A DNA stretch of 64,000 nt from Sphingobium sp. Leaf26 (GCF_001421665.1 NZ_LMKV01000023.1:65879-129878); one strand, 5' to 3'. Counted from the first letter of the stretch, positions 1-9,972 are shown. The notes: generated by a model from the sequence alone, not told the origin. Numbers and translations are program-made.

Positions 1-84
1 AGGGCGACAGGGGGCGTTGTCCGAATCGAAATTCCCCTGCGCTCCGCACTTCAACCATCCCGGCATGACCGGAGCGGAGACGAC

Positions 85-1677
85 ATGGCCAAGATTAACC
101 GTATCCACACGATCCTGATGGCGGGCTGCGCCTGCGTGGGCCTGAGCGCCTGCGGCGCCGACGACATCGCTTCGCCGGGCGAAGGCACGATCGTCCTCCC
201 GACGCCGACCCCCACGCCGACGCCTACTCCCACGCCGACCCCGACGCCCACCCCCACTGCGGTGACTCCGGCGGCCGACTGTCCCAGCATCGCCGGTTCG
301 GCGCAGCTTACCAACGCCGGCACCATCACGGACGGCACCAATACCTGGCGCAACTGCGCCTTCCCGGCGCGCTTCACCAGCTCGACCGCCATTTCCAAGC
401 AGGCCGGCGTGATCTACTCGATGCCCGGCCGCGTCGATGTCGGCACCGATCAGGGCGCGTCCAGCACCGGCAACAATGTCACGCTGACGATCGATCCGGG
501 CGTCACCATCTTCGCCGGCACCGGCAACACCTTCCTGGCCGTCAACCGTGGCAACCGCATCAACGCGGTCGGCACCGCCAGCCAGCCGATCATCTTCACC
601 AGCCGTGAAAACGTGCTGGGCACCAACACCGACCAGTCGTCGGGCCAGTGGGGCGGCGTCGTGCTGCTCGGCCGCGCCAAGATCACCGACTGCCTCGCCC
701 CGGCCGCTGCTGCCGGCACCACCGCCTGCGAACGCGATACCGAAGGCGCCAGCGGCGCGCTCTATGGTGGCGAAAACGACGCCGACAATTCGGGCCGCAT
801 GTCCTATGTCCAGATCCGCTATTCGGGCTTCGTCCTGTCGGGTTCGAGCGAATTGCAGGGCCTGACCCCGTCGGGCGTCGGCACCGGCACGCAGCTTGAC
901 CATATCCAGGTCCATAACAGCTCGGACGACGGCATCGAAATCTTCGGCGGCTCGGTCCACCCGCGCTATCTGGTCCTGACCGGCAACGAAGACGATAATC
1001 TCGACAGCGACATCGGCTATCGCGGCACCGTCCAGTTCCTGCTGAGCATCCAGCGCGCGAACAACGACATCGGCGACAGCTTCCTGGAAACCGACTCGAA
1101 CGGCGGCACCGCATCGAACAACGGCGAAGACGCCCTGCCCCGCCAGTATCTGAAGGTCGCCAACTTCACCGCGATCAACCGTTCGACCACCGGCTCGAAC
1201 GGCTCGGCCATGCTGCTGCGCGGTGGCGCCGACCTGACGCTCGCCAACGGCATCATCGTCAGCCCGACCCAGAGCTGCCTGCGCATCGACAGCAGCACCA
1301 CCGTCCGCGACGCCGACGCGGCGCTCCAGGACGCTGGCAAGCCGAAATACATCTCGGTCGTGATGCAGTGCAGCAGCACCCCGTACAAGGGCAGCCGTGG
1401 CGTCGATGCCGCCACCGTCCAGTCGATCTTCGAAGCGGGTGCGAACAGCACCATCAGCTACACCCCGTCGCTGACCAGCCTGTTCATCAACGGCGCGACC
1501 GAAACCGCCCGCGCCGCCGCCGACCTCAAGGCGATCGACAGCAACTTCACCGCCACCACCTATGTCGGCGCGGTGAAGGACAGCAGCGACACCTGGTATG
1601 CCGGCTGGACCTGCAACTCGGCGACCGCCAGCTTCGGTTCGACCAGCGGCAACTGCACCGCCATCCCGACGACCTGA
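85..1677 (+). CDS. Surface lipoprotein with Pro-Thr linker and beta-helix-like body
   Basis: The 530-residue protein starts with a lipoprotein signal peptide; the lipobox L-S-A-C ends at Cys23. Ten consecutive Pro-Thr pairs (residues 39-58) form a rigid linker, typical of a spacer holding a domain away from the membrane. The rest is rich in Gly, Ser, Thr and Asn, with phrases such as ITFTS-like strands, IDPGVTIFAG and VHNSSDDGIEIFGG that recall right-handed beta-helix surface proteins found beside TonB receptors. The TonB receptor gene follows after about 100 bases on the same strand, so the pair may capture and import one ligand. The ligand is unknown. The start is supported by a purine-rich GGAGCGGAG upstream. 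Confidence 0.85.
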   Translation: MAKINRIHTILMAGCACVGLSACGADDIASPGEGTIVLPTPTPTPTPTPTPTPTPTPTAVTPAADCPSIAGSAQLTNAGTITDGTNTWRNCAFPARFTSSTAISKQAGVIYSMPGRVDVGTDQGASSTGNNVTLTIDPGVTIFAGTGNTFLAVNRGNRINAVGTASQPIIFTSRENVLGTNTDQSSGQWGGVVLLGRAKITDCLAPAAAAGTTACERDTEGASGALYGGENDADNSGRMSYVQIRYSGFVLSGSSELQGLTPSGVGTGTQLDHIQVHNSSDDGIEIFGGSVHPRYLVLTGNEDDNLDSDIGYRGTVQFLLSIQRANNDIGDSFLETDSNGGTASNNGEDALPRQYLKVANFTAINRSTTGSNGSAMLLRGGADLTLANGIIVSPTQSCLRIDSSTTVRDADAALQDAGKPKYISVVMQCSSTPYKGSRGVDAATVQSIFEAGANSTISYTPSLTSLFINGATETARAAADLKAIDSNFTATTYVGAVKDSSDTWYAGWTCNSATASFGSTSGNCTAIPTT

Positions 1678-1781
1678 TCGGCGCCTGACCTCAACAGGGG
1701 CGGGGGAGCGTGACGTGCGCTTCCCCGCCTTCTTTTGCCCGAATTCCTTTGCTCCGAATTTTCCCAAGGGGGACGAATAGC

Positions 1782-4472
1782 ATGTCGAAGCCGCTCAGCC
1801 TGGCGCGCCTGCTCCTGATTTCCACTGCGCTGGTCACGCCGATGGCGATGGCGCAGACCAATCCGACCCAAGCCGGTGACGCCGGCATGTCGACCACGCC
1901 CAGCGCCGCCGATGAGGCCGCCGCAGCGGAAGGCAATGTCGACGTGTCGATCCCCGGCGCGGACATCGTCGTCACCGGCCGCCGCACCGCCAACATCTCG
2001 CAGGCCGCGCCGCAGGTGGTCAACGTCCTGTCCGCCGCCGACATCAAGCGGACGGGCGAAGGCGACATCGCCGGCTCGCTCCAGCGCGTGACCGGCCTGT
2101 CGGTCGTGTCGGGCGGCTATGTCTATGTCCGTGGCCTCGGCGATCGCTATTCGCTCGCCCTGCTCAACGGCTCCCCCCTGCCCAGCCCGGAACCGCTCAA
2201 GCGCGTCGTTCCGCTGGACATCTTCCCGACCAGCGTGATCGCATCGACGCTGGTGCAGAAGAGCTTTTCGGCCAACTTCCCCGGTGAATTCGGCGGCGGC
2301 GTCATCAACCTGACGACCAAGGCGATCCCGACCGAATCCTATCTGGAAATCGGCGTCGGCAGCTCGGCCAACACCGAAACATCGGGCCAGATGGGCTATA
2401 CCCATTATGGCGCCAAGTCCGACTGGACCGGCTTCGACGACAGTTCTCGCGACGTTCCGCCCCTGCTTGCAGATGCGATCAAGAGCGGCACGCCCTTCCC
2501 GAACATGCCGCGCGCGGACCTGCGCGCCATCGCGATGCAGTTCCTGAACGCCGACACGACGCTGCTCCAGCGCACCAACGCGGTGCCGTTCAACTTCTCC
2601 GGCTCGATCAACGCGGGAACGGCGACGGATGTCGGCAGCGACGGCCGCCTCGGCATCATCGCGACCGGCTCCTACAGCAACAAGTGGCGCACCCGCGACA
2701 CGCTGCAACAGGCCTCGCTCGATCCCGCCGCAGGCGCGGGCAAGAACACGCAGCAGATCAGCACCGACAATGAGATCACGGTCAACGCGCTGCTGGGTAT
2801 CGGGCTGGAACTGGGGCAGCAGAAGCTGCGCTGGACCAACCTCTATATCCGCGACACATTGAAGCGCAGCGCCCTCTCGATCGGCCAGAATGACGGCCAG
2901 ATCCAGGGCGCCGACTATATGACGCAGAACTCCGCCTGGTATGAGCGTCAGTTGATCGACACCCATCTGGTGGGCGAATTCAAACTCAGCGACGCGCTCA
3001 GCCTCGACCTGCGCGGCGGCTTTTCCAATTCGCAGCGCGAAGCGCCCTATGAGCGCGAATTCGTCTATGTGCGCACCAACCGTGCCCTGACCGAAGATCC
3101 GGTCGGCGATCGCTTCATCAACGCGCTGAACCGCCAGCGCGGCGACGCCTCGGTCACGTTCAGCGACCTGAACGAAGATCTCTGGTCGGCCGGCGCGGAC
3201 CTCAGCTATAAATTCTCACCGGACTTCACGCTGACGGCGGGCTACGCCTTCACCGACACGAAGCGCACATCGTCGCGCTACGAACTCCATTATGACGCCA
3301 CCAACCTGCCGCTCGGCGTCCAGCAGTTGCGTCCCGACTATCTGACCTCGGACGCGATCATCCAGTTGTATGACATCAGCCTGCTCGAATTTTCTGGCAA
3401 TTATCCGGTCTATGACGCCGCCATGCGCGTCCATGCCGGCTATGCGCAGGTGCAGGCGCAGATCATTCCGGGCCTCAGCTTCAACGCGGGCGTCCGCTAT
3501 GAAAAGGGCGACCAGTCGGTAACGGGCGTAGACGTCTACAATACCGGCGTGACCCCGTTCAACCAGATCAAGCGCGACTATTGGTTGCCGGCGATCACCG
3601 TGACGATCGAAGCCGCCAAGGGCCTCCAATTCCGGGCCAGCGGGTCCAAGACCATCGCCCGCCCGCAGTTCCGCGAACTGATCGCCCAGCCCTATCTCGA
3701 CACCGAATCCAACCGCTTCTTCCGCGGCAATCCCTTCCTGAAGGACAGCCAGCTCTGGAACGCGGACATTCGCGCCGAATGGTATATGGCGCGTGACGAA
3801 CGGCTGATCGCAGCGGCCTTCTACAAGAAGATCGAAAACCCGATCGAAACCTTCACCACGATCAACGATACCTATGCGGTGACGACCAGCTTCGCCAACG
3901 CACCGGAAGCGTCGCTCTATGGTTTCGAGCTGGAGGCGCAGAAATATGTGCCGCTCGGCGATATCTCGAACGCGGACTTCTTCGCCAACCGCCGCATCGC
4001 GCTGATCGGCAACTACACCTACACCCAGTCGAAGCTGAAGGTGAAGGAAGGGGACACCACCATCCCCTATACCTACACCACCGGCGACCTGCCCGCCGCG
4101 TCGGACTATTTCCTGAACGGCGTGCCGCTGACCGGCCAGTCGGACCATCTGGTCAACCTGCAACTGGGTCTGGAGGACACGGAAAAGCTGTCGCAGCAGA
4201 CGCTGCTGCTGACTTATGCCAGCCCGCGCGTCACCAGCCGCGGTCCAAACCTGCAACCCGACATCAAGGAAAAGCCGGGTATCCAACTGGACTTCGTCGC
4301 CCGTCAGGGCCTGAAACTGCCCGGCGGCATCAACAGCGAGTTGAAGCTGGAGGCCCGCAACATCCTGGGCCGCAAGTTCCAGGAATATCAGCAGGCCGAA
4401 GGCAACAAGGTCTATTATAACCGCTACAAGATCGGCACCACGCTCGCGGCGTCGCTCACCGTCGCCTTCTGA
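1782..4472 (+). CDS. TonB-dependent outer membrane receptor
   Basis: Outer membrane receptor of 896 residues. I chose the ATG at 1782 because it begins a clear Sec signal peptide ending in MAMAQ and has AAGGGGGA upstream; the frame opens 72 bases earlier without such features. After a low-complexity region comes a TonB box-like DIVVTGRR, then the plug domain (VNVLSAADIKRTGEGDIAGS, and YVRGLGDRYSLALLNGSPLP). A 22-strand barrel would follow, ending in the terminal aromatic residue of LTVAF used for outer membrane assembly. It probably forms an uptake pair with the preceding lipoprotein. No Fur box or specificity feature is obvious, so the substrate cannot be named. Confidence 0.93.
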   Translation: MSKPLSLARLLLISTALVTPMAMAQTNPTQAGDAGMSTTPSAADEAAAAEGNVDVSIPGADIVVTGRRTANISQAAPQVVNVLSAADIKRTGEGDIAGSLQRVTGLSVVSGGYVYVRGLGDRYSLALLNGSPLPSPEPLKRVVPLDIFPTSVIASTLVQKSFSANFPGEFGGGVINLTTKAIPTESYLEIGVGSSANTETSGQMGYTHYGAKSDWTGFDDSSRDVPPLLADAIKSGTPFPNMPRADLRAIAMQFLNADTTLLQRTNAVPFNFSGSINAGTATDVGSDGRLGIIATGSYSNKWRTRDTLQQASLDPAAGAGKNTQQISTDNEITVNALLGIGLELGQQKLRWTNLYIRDTLKRSALSIGQNDGQIQGADYMTQNSAWYERQLIDTHLVGEFKLSDALSLDLRGGFSNSQREAPYEREFVYVRTNRALTEDPVGDRFINALNRQRGDASVTFSDLNEDLWSAGADLSYKFSPDFTLTAGYAFTDTKRTSSRYELHYDATNLPLGVQQLRPDYLTSDAIIQLYDISLLEFSGNYPVYDAAMRVHAGYAQVQAQIIPGLSFNAGVRYEKGDQSVTGVDVYNTGVTPFNQIKRDYWLPAITVTIEAAKGLQFRASGSKTIARPQFRELIAQPYLDTESNRFFRGNPFLKDSQLWNADIRAEWYMARDERLIAAAFYKKIENPIETFTTINDTYAVTTSFANAPEASLYGFELEAQKYVPLGDISNADFFANRRIALIGNYTYTQSKLKVKEGDTTIPYTYTTGDLPAASDYFLNGVPLTGQSDHLVNLQLGLEDTEKLSQQTLLLTYASPRVTSRGPNLQPDIKEKPGIQLDFVARQGLKLPGGINSELKLEARNILGRKFQEYQQAEGNKVYYNRYKIGTTLAASLTVAF

Positions 4473-4496
4473 TCCTTCATCACGACAGACAAGCGA

Positions 4497-4522
4497 ACGG
4501 CCGGGGTGACCCGGCCGTTTTG
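4497..4522 (+). terminator. Rho-independent terminator of the receptor gene
   Basis: A 9-bp perfect stem ACGGCCGGG/CCCGGCCGT with a GTGA loop is followed by TTTTG. It lies 25 bases after the receptor stop and would end the lipoprotein-receptor transcript. Confidence 0.85.
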
Positions 4523-4598
4523 CTTTATCGGATAAGCAAAGGGCGCCGCCCTTGCCGGACAGCGCCCTGCTCCCTGCACCTTTTGGGTGTAATCGGGA

Positions 4599-4982
4599 TC
4601 AGTTCATCGCATAGCTGGGGTTGAGGCGACCAAGCGCCCGCACCGCCACCGATCGCGACGATTCCTCGGTGCCGTTCGCCAGCACCAGCGTCACTTCCGG
4701 CGCGAAACGAGCCGAGCGATAGGCTTCGCGCGCCTGCGCCATCCTGCCCAAGCCAGCATAGGCATTGCCCAGGTTGATGAGACGGGCGGGATCATTCTCG
4801 CCATAGACCGGCATCGCCGCCAGCTTGCGCTGCGCGTCCGCGAAACGGCCGGCCTGGATCGCCGTCGCCGCAAGCGTGCCATCCGGCGCGCCGACCACGA
4901 CCATCTCCTCGGGCGCCGCCTGGGCCATGCCCGGCATCATCGCCGCCAGCGCCAGACCCATCATCATAGCGGCCTTTTTCAT
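4599..4982 (-). CDS. Small secreted TPR-like protein
   Basis: The 127-residue protein has a strong Sec signal peptide (MKKAAMMMGLALAAMMPGMAQA, cleavage near residue 22). The mature part has one recognisable TPR-like helix pair: ARLINLGNAYAGLGRMAQAREAYRSA carries the A/G/Y spacing of that repeat, and IQAGRFADAQRKLAAM looks like the helix before it. It is probably periplasmic. It faces the receptor gene tail to tail. Exact function is unknown; proteins of this kind are common in sphingomonads. Confidence 0.8.
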   Translation of the reverse strand: MKKAAMMMGLALAAMMPGMAQAAPEEMVVVGAPDGTLAATAIQAGRFADAQRKLAAMPVYGENDPARLINLGNAYAGLGRMAQAREAYRSARFAPEVTLVLANGTEESSRSVAVRALGRLNPSYAMN

Positions 4983-5239
4983 CGCCCGATCTCCTCGAAA
5001 AAACTTCCTAACATAGCCAGAAGTATTTCATTTAGATGACATCAGGACAAGATAGCATGAAGGCACCAAAAACAAGTTTCTTTTGCGTAAAATCAACAGG
5101 ATATGAATTTTACTTCATACTGTCATAAAAGCGTAATCGAAAAGACTCGTCAAAATCGGGCGATTCGAATCGCCGCAATCCCGAACATGCGCCCGAACGA
5201 ACGACTCCATCGCCCGATGGGCGACCCGATGACATGACG
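4983..5239. other. AT-richer spacer without a gene
   Basis: No plausible reading frame is present. The left half, about 5030-5150, is distinctly AT-rich compared with the surroundings and must hold the promoter of the minus-strand secreted protein gene at 4982. The right half holds the likely 3' flank of ssrA, including the palindrome at 5159-5174. Confidence 0.5.
5152..5174 (-). terminator. Possible terminator downstream of ssrA
   Basis: On the minus strand, GGCGAT-TCGA-ATCGCC forms a compact hairpin (plus-strand 5159-5174) followed by CGATTTTG. It is the nearest strong hairpin with a T-run after the tmRNA coding piece. The T-run is short, so termination here is an inference. Confidence 0.4.
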
Positions 5240-5604
5240 ATGATAGGGAAGGTCCAGGGACTTCTGTTGCCCGGCGCCCTGGAGACCGCTGAATTCCCTT
5301 CTGTTGCCCGGTGGGTTCAACCGCGCTATTTTAGAGTAACGTCAGGCCGTGAGGCCCTCAGTTACGCTGCAATGGCGAGTGCTTCGTTATCGTTGGCACT
5401 TGTGAGTTTTGCACAGTTTAACGGCTTACACGGGCCGGGTAAAAATATCGCCTTTGAACACACGTCGATCCTAGTTCGGCCCCATCAGGAAACCCCATAG
5501 CTCAAAGCCGCCGGAGCCTTCTGGTGGAACCGCCGGGTACTGCCCCCGGGTCCGCTGCGTCTATTATACGACACACTTTATCACCATAGCCGGGCGAACC
5601 CGGC
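5240..5604 (-). ncRNA. ssrA: Two-piece (circularly permuted) tmRNA
   Basis: tmRNA rescues ribosomes stalled on broken mRNA and tags the product for proteolysis. On the minus strand the acceptor piece comes first and ends in CCACCA at 5522. A loop of 38 nt to be removed (5521-5484) follows, then the coding piece starts GGGGCCG at 5483. The acceptor stem GGGGCCG/CGGUUCC pairs across all seven positions and contains the G3-U70 pair that directs alanylation. The T-arm region reads GGGGGCAGTACCC, typical of alphaproteobacterial acceptor pieces. The motif CCGGGCAACAGAAG occurs twice after the tag frame, at the expected pseudoknots. The outer ends (5240 and 5604) are estimates. Confidence 0.93.
5362..5397 (-). 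other. ssrA: tmRNA proteolysis-tag reading frame
   Basis: Read from a GCC resume codon at 5397 to TAA at 5362, the frame encodes ANDNEALAIAA. Alphaproteobacterial tags typically begin ANDN and end with the hydrophobic-AA degron recognised by ClpXP. Placing resumption at GCC follows the alignment with the E. coli tag start. Confidence 0.9.
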
Positions 5605-5610
5605 ACCGCC

Positions 5611-5639
5611 TATATGAGCGCAATCGAAGGCTTTTTCAA
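5611..5639 (-). promoter_or_regulatory. sigma-70-type promoter of ssrA
   Basis: On the minus strand, TTGAAA (5639-5634), a 17-base spacer and CATATA (5616-5611) precede the acceptor piece. Transcription would start near 5604, just before a GCCGGG-TTCG-CCCGGC hairpin at the precursor 5' end. Confidence 0.75.
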
Positions 5640-5767
5640 GCCATGGACTTGGTGAGCGGGACAAAGCCTCTGCCCCGAACGACAGACGGGAAAACGGACA
5701 ATTGCCCGACCGTTCGACATAGCTCCCCACTTCCCCCCGCGCCCATCCCGCGCTAAGGCTCTGCGCC

Positions 5768-6358
5768 ATGATCCTCGTCATCGACAATTATGACAGCTTC
5801 ACCTGGAACCTGGTCCATTATCTGATGGAACTGGGGGCGGAGGTGGAGGTCGTCCGCAACGACGCCATTTCGGCGGGCCAGGCCCTGTCCAGCGGCGCGA
5901 AGGCGTTCCTGCTGTCGCCCGGTCCCTGCACCCCCAATGAGGCCGGCGTCAGTCTGGATCTCGTCGCCGCCTGTGCCGATGCCGGCGCGCCGCTGCTGGG
6001 CGTGTGTCTGGGCCATCAGTCGATCGGCCAGCATTTCGGCGGCAAGGTGGTGCGCGGCGGCCTGATGCACGGCAAGACATCGCCCGTCACTCATGACGGC
6101 ACCGGTCTGTTTGCGGGGCTGCCCTCGCCCTTCATCGCAACCCGCTACCACTCGCTGATCGTGGAGGATATTCCGGCCGATCTGGTGGTCAACGCCACCA
6201 GCGCGGACGGCTCCGTCATGGGCTTCCGCCACGCGACCCTGCCGATCCATTCGGTGCAGTTCCACCCGGAAAGCATCGCCACCGAACATGGCCACGACAT
6301 GCTGGCCAACTTCCTGCGTATCGCCGGTCTGCCGGTGCGGGAACGCGAAGCGGCCTGA
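5768..6358 (+). CDS. trpG: Anthranilate synthase glutamine amidotransferase subunit
   Basis: This 196-residue class I glutamine amidotransferase supplies ammonia from glutamine to TrpE for anthranilate synthesis; the same subunit often also serves PabB for folate. The N-terminal [19 protein letters not shown] is characteristic. The nucleophile elbow is GVCLGHQ (Cys near residue 79), and the His-Glu pair is in FHPES. trpD and trpC follow 170 bases downstream. trpE is not in the window, so the tryptophan genes are at least partly split. Confidence 0.96.
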   Translation: MILVIDNYDSFTWNLVHYLMELGAEVEVVRNDAISAGQALSSGAKAFLLSPGPCTPNEAGVSLDLVAACADAGAPLLGVCLGHQSIGQHFGGKVVRGGLMHGKTSPVTHDGTGLFAGLPSPFIATRYHSLIVEDIPADLVVNATSADGSVMGFRHATLPIHSVQFHPESIATEHGHDMLANFLRIAGLPVREREAA

Positions 6359-6388
6359 TCCTGTCCTATTGCCTGATCCTGCCCTATT
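6353..6388. repeat. 18-bp tandem duplication over the trpG stop
   Basis: GCCTGATCCTGTCCTATT and GCCTGATCCTGCCCTATT lie side by side with one mismatch; the first copy contains the trpG stop codon. The remaining trpG-trpD spacer, to 6528, shows no terminator and no gene and probably carries the trpD promoter. Confidence 0.7.
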
Positions 6389-6528
6389 GGAAGTGACCGG
6401 GCTATAATGGCCCGGCAACTTTGCGAATGTTGCGGCAATAGGAAATGGAATTTCGAAATCAGCGGGAAAAGTGCGAAGTTAACGCATAACGCCCCCTCGA
6501 CTCATCGCCCCCACGCCGACTAAGGCCA

Positions 6529-7527
6529 ATGGCGATGAACAGCCTGCCCGATCCTTCCACACCGCTGCCGGCCGATGCTGCCGCCATGGCCTTCGACCTG
6601 CTGTTCGACGCGGATCTGAGCGACGAAGCCATCGCCGACTTCCTCGTCACCATGGCCCGGCGCGGCGAAACCGCGACCGAAATCGCCGCCGCCGCCCGCG
6701 CCATGCGTGCCCGGATGATCCCGGTCAGCGCCCCTGCCGGCGCGATCGACGTCTGCGGCACCGGCGGCGACGGCCATCATACGCTGAACGTCTCCACCGC
6801 CGTATCCCTCGTCGTAGCCGCCGCCGGCGTGCCTGTGGCGAAGCACGGCAACCGCGCCGCCTCGTCCAAGGCCGGCGCCGCCGATACGCTCGAAGCGCTC
6901 GGCCTCGACCTCGACAAGGCCGCCGTCACGGCCGAAGCGACCCTCGCCGATCTCGGCATCTGCTTCCTCTTCGCGCAAAACTACCATCCCGCACTCAAGC
7001 GACTCGGCCCCATCCGCAAGGCGATCGGCGAACGCACCATCTTCAACCTGATGGGACCGCTCGCCAATCCGGCCGGCGTCCGTCGCCAGCTCGTCGGCAT
7101 CGCCCGCCCCGCCTATGTCCCCATCTATGCCGAGGCGCTGGCCGAACTGGGCGTCGATCGGGCCATGATCATCTCCGGCGACGAAGGGCTGGACGAACTC
7201 TCGCTCGCCGGCGGCAACGACATGGCGGAGGTGAAGGGTCATGACCTCATCGCCATGCACCGCCTGACCGCCGCAGACCTCGGCCTGTCCACCCATCCGG
7301 TCGAGGCGATCCGGGGTGGCGACGCCGCCCATAATGCCGCCGCCCTGCGCGCCCTGCTTCAGGGCGAGGCCGGCGCCTATCGCGATGCCGTGCTGCTCAA
7401 CGCCGCCGCCGCGCTTGTCGTGGCGGACGCCGTATCCGATCTGCGCGAAGGCGTGGAGGAAGCCGCCGAAACCATCGACCGTGGCCTTGCCAACGCCCTG
7501 CTCAATTGCTGGATTGCCTATTCATGA
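6529..7527 (+). CDS. trpD: Anthranilate phosphoribosyltransferase
   Basis: TrpD (332 residues) joins anthranilate to PRPP, the second step of the tryptophan branch. The glycine-rich PRPP-binding signature [17 protein letters not shown] is near residue 75, followed by [40 protein letters not shown] is the family-typical central motif. The second Met (6535) is an alternative start. The stop overlaps the trpC start in ATGA, implying coupled translation of the two enzymes. Confidence 0.96.
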   Translation: MAMNSLPDPSTPLPADAAAMAFDLLFDADLSDEAIADFLVTMARRGETATEIAAAARAMRARMIPVSAPAGAIDVCGTGGDGHHTLNVSTAVSLVVAAAGVPVAKHGNRAASSKAGAADTLEALGLDLDKAAVTAEATLADLGICFLFAQNYHPALKRLGPIRKAIGERTIFNLMGPLANPAGVRRQLVGIARPAYVPIYAEALAELGVDRAMIISGDEGLDELSLAGGNDMAEVKGHDLIAMHRLTAADLGLSTHPVEAIRGGDAAHNAAALRALLQGEAGAYRDAVLLNAAAALVVADAVSDLREGVEEAAETIDRGLANALLNCWIAYS

Positions 7528-8315
7528 CCAACAAGCTGATCGAAATCTGCGACTTCAAGCGGGAGGATGTCGTCCGCCGCAAGGCCGCGACCAGCATCGC
7601 CGCGCTCCACGCCCGCGCCAGCGAGCAGACCCCGCCGCGCGGCTTCCGCAAGGCGCTGGACGATGCCGCCCGATCGGGCTTTGGCCTGATCGCGGAAGTG
7701 AAGAAGGCCAGCCCGTCCAAGGGGCTGATCCGCGCCGATTTCGATCCGCCCGCCCATGCGCAGGCCTATGCCGCCGGCGGCGCGGCCTGCCTGTCAGTGC
7801 TGACCGACGAGCCTTATTTTCAGGGCCATGACGATTATGTGATGGCCGCCCGCTCCTCCTGCGCGCTGCCTGTGCTGCGCAAGGATTTCCTCGTCGATCC
7901 CTGGCAGGTACTGGAAAGCCGCTCGCTGGGCGCCGACGCCATCCTCATCATCGTCGCCGCGCTGGACGACGGCCAGATGCAGGAGATCGAGGACGCCGCG
8001 CTCGGCCTTGGCATGGATGCCCTGATCGAGGTGCATGACGAAGCGGAACTGGAACGCGCGCTAAACCTTCGCTCGCGCCTGATCGGCGTCAATAATCGCG
8101 ACCTGCGCGACTTCAGCGTCGATTTCGCCCGCACCTACGAACTGGTCGGCAAGGCGCCGGAAGGCTGCACCTTCGTCGCCGAAAGCGGCCTTGGCAGCCA
8201 TGCCGACCTCACCGCCATGGCCGATCATGGCGTGCGCTGCTTTCTGGTCGGCGAAACGCTGATGCGGCAGGCTGATGTGGAGGCCGCGACCCGCAACCTG
8301 CTGACCGGGGCATGA
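7524..8315 (+). CDS. trpC: Indole-3-glycerol phosphate synthase
   Basis: TrpC (263 residues) is a TIM-barrel enzyme that closes the indole ring from CdRP. I place the start at ATG 7524 ([13 protein letters not shown]), inside the trpD stop, rather than 18 bases upstream. Catalytic residues are visible in [11 protein letters not shown] (Lys and Ser), FVAESGL (Glu) and [10 protein letters not shown] (Asn). It is monofunctional, without a fused TrpF. It overlaps moaC by ATGA, so tryptophan and molybdopterin genes share one operon. Confidence 0.96.
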   Translation: MTNKLIEICDFKREDVVRRKAATSIAALHARASEQTPPRGFRKALDDAARSGFGLIAEVKKASPSKGLIRADFDPPAHAQAYAAGGAACLSVLTDEPYFQGHDDYVMAARSSCALPVLRKDFLVDPWQVLESRSLGADAILIIVAALDDGQMQEIEDAALGLGMDALIEVHDEAELERALNLRSRLIGVNNRDLRDFSVDFARTYELVGKAPEGCTFVAESGLGSHADLTAMADHGVRCFLVGETLMRQADVEAATRNLLTGA

Positions 8316-8785
8316 CCGGCCTCACCCATCTGGACGATGCTGGCGCGGCTCGCATGGTCGATGTCGGGGCCAAGGCGGTGACGGCGCGCGAAGCCGTCGC
8401 ATCCGGCCGCATCGACATGCGCGTCGAAGCCGCCAAGGCCATCGCCGATGGACTGGTGAAGAAAGGTGATGTCCTCGCCGTGGCGCGGGTCGCGGGCATT
8501 ATGGCGGCCAAGAAGACCGCCGACCTCATTCCGCTCTGCCACCCGATCGCGCTCAGCGCCGTGACGGTCGATTTCGATCTGGACGCATCGGGCGTCACCG
8601 TCACCGCCACCGCCCGCACCGCCGGCCAAACCGGGGTGGAGATGGAGGCGCTGACTGCCGCCTCGGTGGCGTTGCTCACCATCTACGACATGGCCAAGGC
8701 GCTGGACAAGGCGATGGTCATCGGCGCGGTTCAACTGGAGGCCAAGACCGGTGGCAAGTCCGGTGACTGGCATCGCGCCCCATGA
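8312..8785 (+). CDS. moaC: Cyclic pyranopterin monophosphate synthase
   Basis: MoaC (157 residues) forms cyclic pyranopterin monophosphate from the MoaA product in molybdenum cofactor synthesis. Family signatures are [13 protein letters not shown] (substrate-binding His-Pro region), [21 protein letters not shown] and the C-terminal GGKSGDW. The start overlaps the trpC stop in ATGA and the stop overlaps moeA the same way. Confidence 0.96.
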   Translation: MTGLTHLDDAGAARMVDVGAKAVTAREAVASGRIDMRVEAAKAIADGLVKKGDVLAVARVAGIMAAKKTADLIPLCHPIALSAVTVDFDLDASGVTVTATARTAGQTGVEMEALTAASVALLTIYDMAKALDKAMVIGAVQLEAKTGGKSGDWHRAP

Positions 8786-9960
8786 GCCTGCTCCCGGTCG
8801 CAGAGGCGCAGGCCCGCCTGTTCGCGCTGGCCGACCGCCTGCCGGTGGAAACGGTTTCGATTGCAAAGGCCGTCGGCCGATGGCTGGCACAGGATCTGAC
8901 CGCGCTGCGCGACCAGCCCTGGGCGAACCTCTCGGCAATGGACGGCTATGCCGTGCGCGCCGCCGAAATGCCCGGCCCCTGGCGCGTCACCGCAGAAAGC
9001 GCGGCCGGCACCGGCATCCAGCCGCCGCTCGGCTCCGGTGAGGCCAGCCGCATCTTCACCGGTGCGCCGCTTCCCCCCGGAGCCGACGCCATCCTGATCC
9101 AGGAACATGCCACCCGCGACGGCGATCGCCTGACCGCCAGCGCCGATCCGCTCACGCCCGGCCGCCATGTCCGCGCAACCGCGTCAGACTTTGCGAAGGA
9201 CGCGATCCTGCTGGAGGCGGGCAGCCGCCTCGGCCCCGCCCAGATCGCGCTGGCCGTGCTGGGCGGCCATGGCGCCGTGCCGGTCGCTCGTCGCCCCCGC
9301 ATCGCCATCCTGTCCACCGGCAATGAACTGGTCCCGCCGGGCGCGCCGACGCCGGCTGGCTTGCTGCCCTCCTCCAACGCACCCATGCTGGCGGCCCTGC
9401 TCGCCGCCCTGCCCTGCGACGTCGTCGACCTCGGCATCGTACCGGACGACCTCGACGCCATGGTCGCTGCGCTGGATCGCGCCAGGGATGCCGATATCAT
9501 TGTCTCGACCGGCGGCGCGTCGGTGGGCGATCATGATCTCGTCCGCCCCGCCTTTATCCAGGCCGGCGGCACGCTCGATTTCTGGAAGATCCGGATGCGT
9601 CCCGGCAAGCCGTTGATGGCCGGACGGCTTGGCGACGGCCTGTTCCTCGGCCTGCCCGGCAATCCCGTCTCCGCCTTCGTCACCGCGACCCTCTTTCTGC
9701 TGCCGCTCGTCCGTCATATCAGCGGCGCGCGTGCCCCCCTGCCGCTGACAACCGACGCAACGCTCGCCTCCCCCTTACCGCAAACCGGCGATCGCGACGA
9801 TTATCTACGCGCCTGGCGCGCGCCAGACGGCATCGTGTCCGTCACTTCGCAGGACAGCGCCGCCACCGCCGCCATGGCCAAAGCCGACTGCCTGATCCTG
9901 CGCCCGGCCGGATCGCCTCCGGCCGCGCCGGGAACGCGGGTAACCATCCTGCCGCTCTGA
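8782..9960 (+). CDS. moeA: Molybdopterin molybdenumtransferase
   Basis: MoeA (392 residues) inserts molybdate into adenylylated molybdopterin. Visible signatures: [12 protein letters not shown] near the N-terminus, [23 protein letters not shown] at the start of the MoaB/MogA-like domain, [11 protein letters not shown], and [13 protein letters not shown] with [13 protein letters not shown]. It ends the trpD-trpC-moaC-moeA operon; lexA has its own promoter about 20 bases later. Confidence 0.95.
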   Translation: MSLLPVAEAQARLFALADRLPVETVSIAKAVGRWLAQDLTALRDQPWANLSAMDGYAVRAAEMPGPWRVTAESAAGTGIQPPLGSGEASRIFTGAPLPPGADAILIQEHATRDGDRLTASADPLTPGRHVRATASDFAKDAILLEAGSRLGPAQIALAVLGGHGAVPVARRPRIAILSTGNELVPPGAPTPAGLLPSSNAPMLAALLAALPCDVVDLGIVPDDLDAMVAALDRARDADIIVSTGGASVGDHDLVRPAFIQAGGTLDFWKIRMRPGKPLMAGRLGDGLFLGLPGNPVSAFVTATLFLLPLVRHISGARAPLPLTTDATLASPLPQTGDRDDYLRAWRAPDGIVSVTSQDSAATAAMAKADCLILRPAGSPPAAPGTRVTILPL

Positions 9961-9972
9961 CGCGCAGGACGC

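Noticed and set aside
205..258. Pro-Thr repeat DNA as a phase-variable tract
   Set aside because: Codons vary (CCG/CCC/CCT with ACG/ACC/ACT), so the DNA repeat is imperfect and slippage would change length in six-base steps without shifting frame.
1560..2966. Long minus-strand frame opposite the TonB receptor
   Set aside because: It is a high-GC shadow of the receptor gene, rich in Arg, Gly and Ala with no domain.
5234..5500. 88-residue plus-strand reading frame
   Set aside because: It is antisense to the tmRNA coding piece and has no ribosome binding site or recognisable domain.
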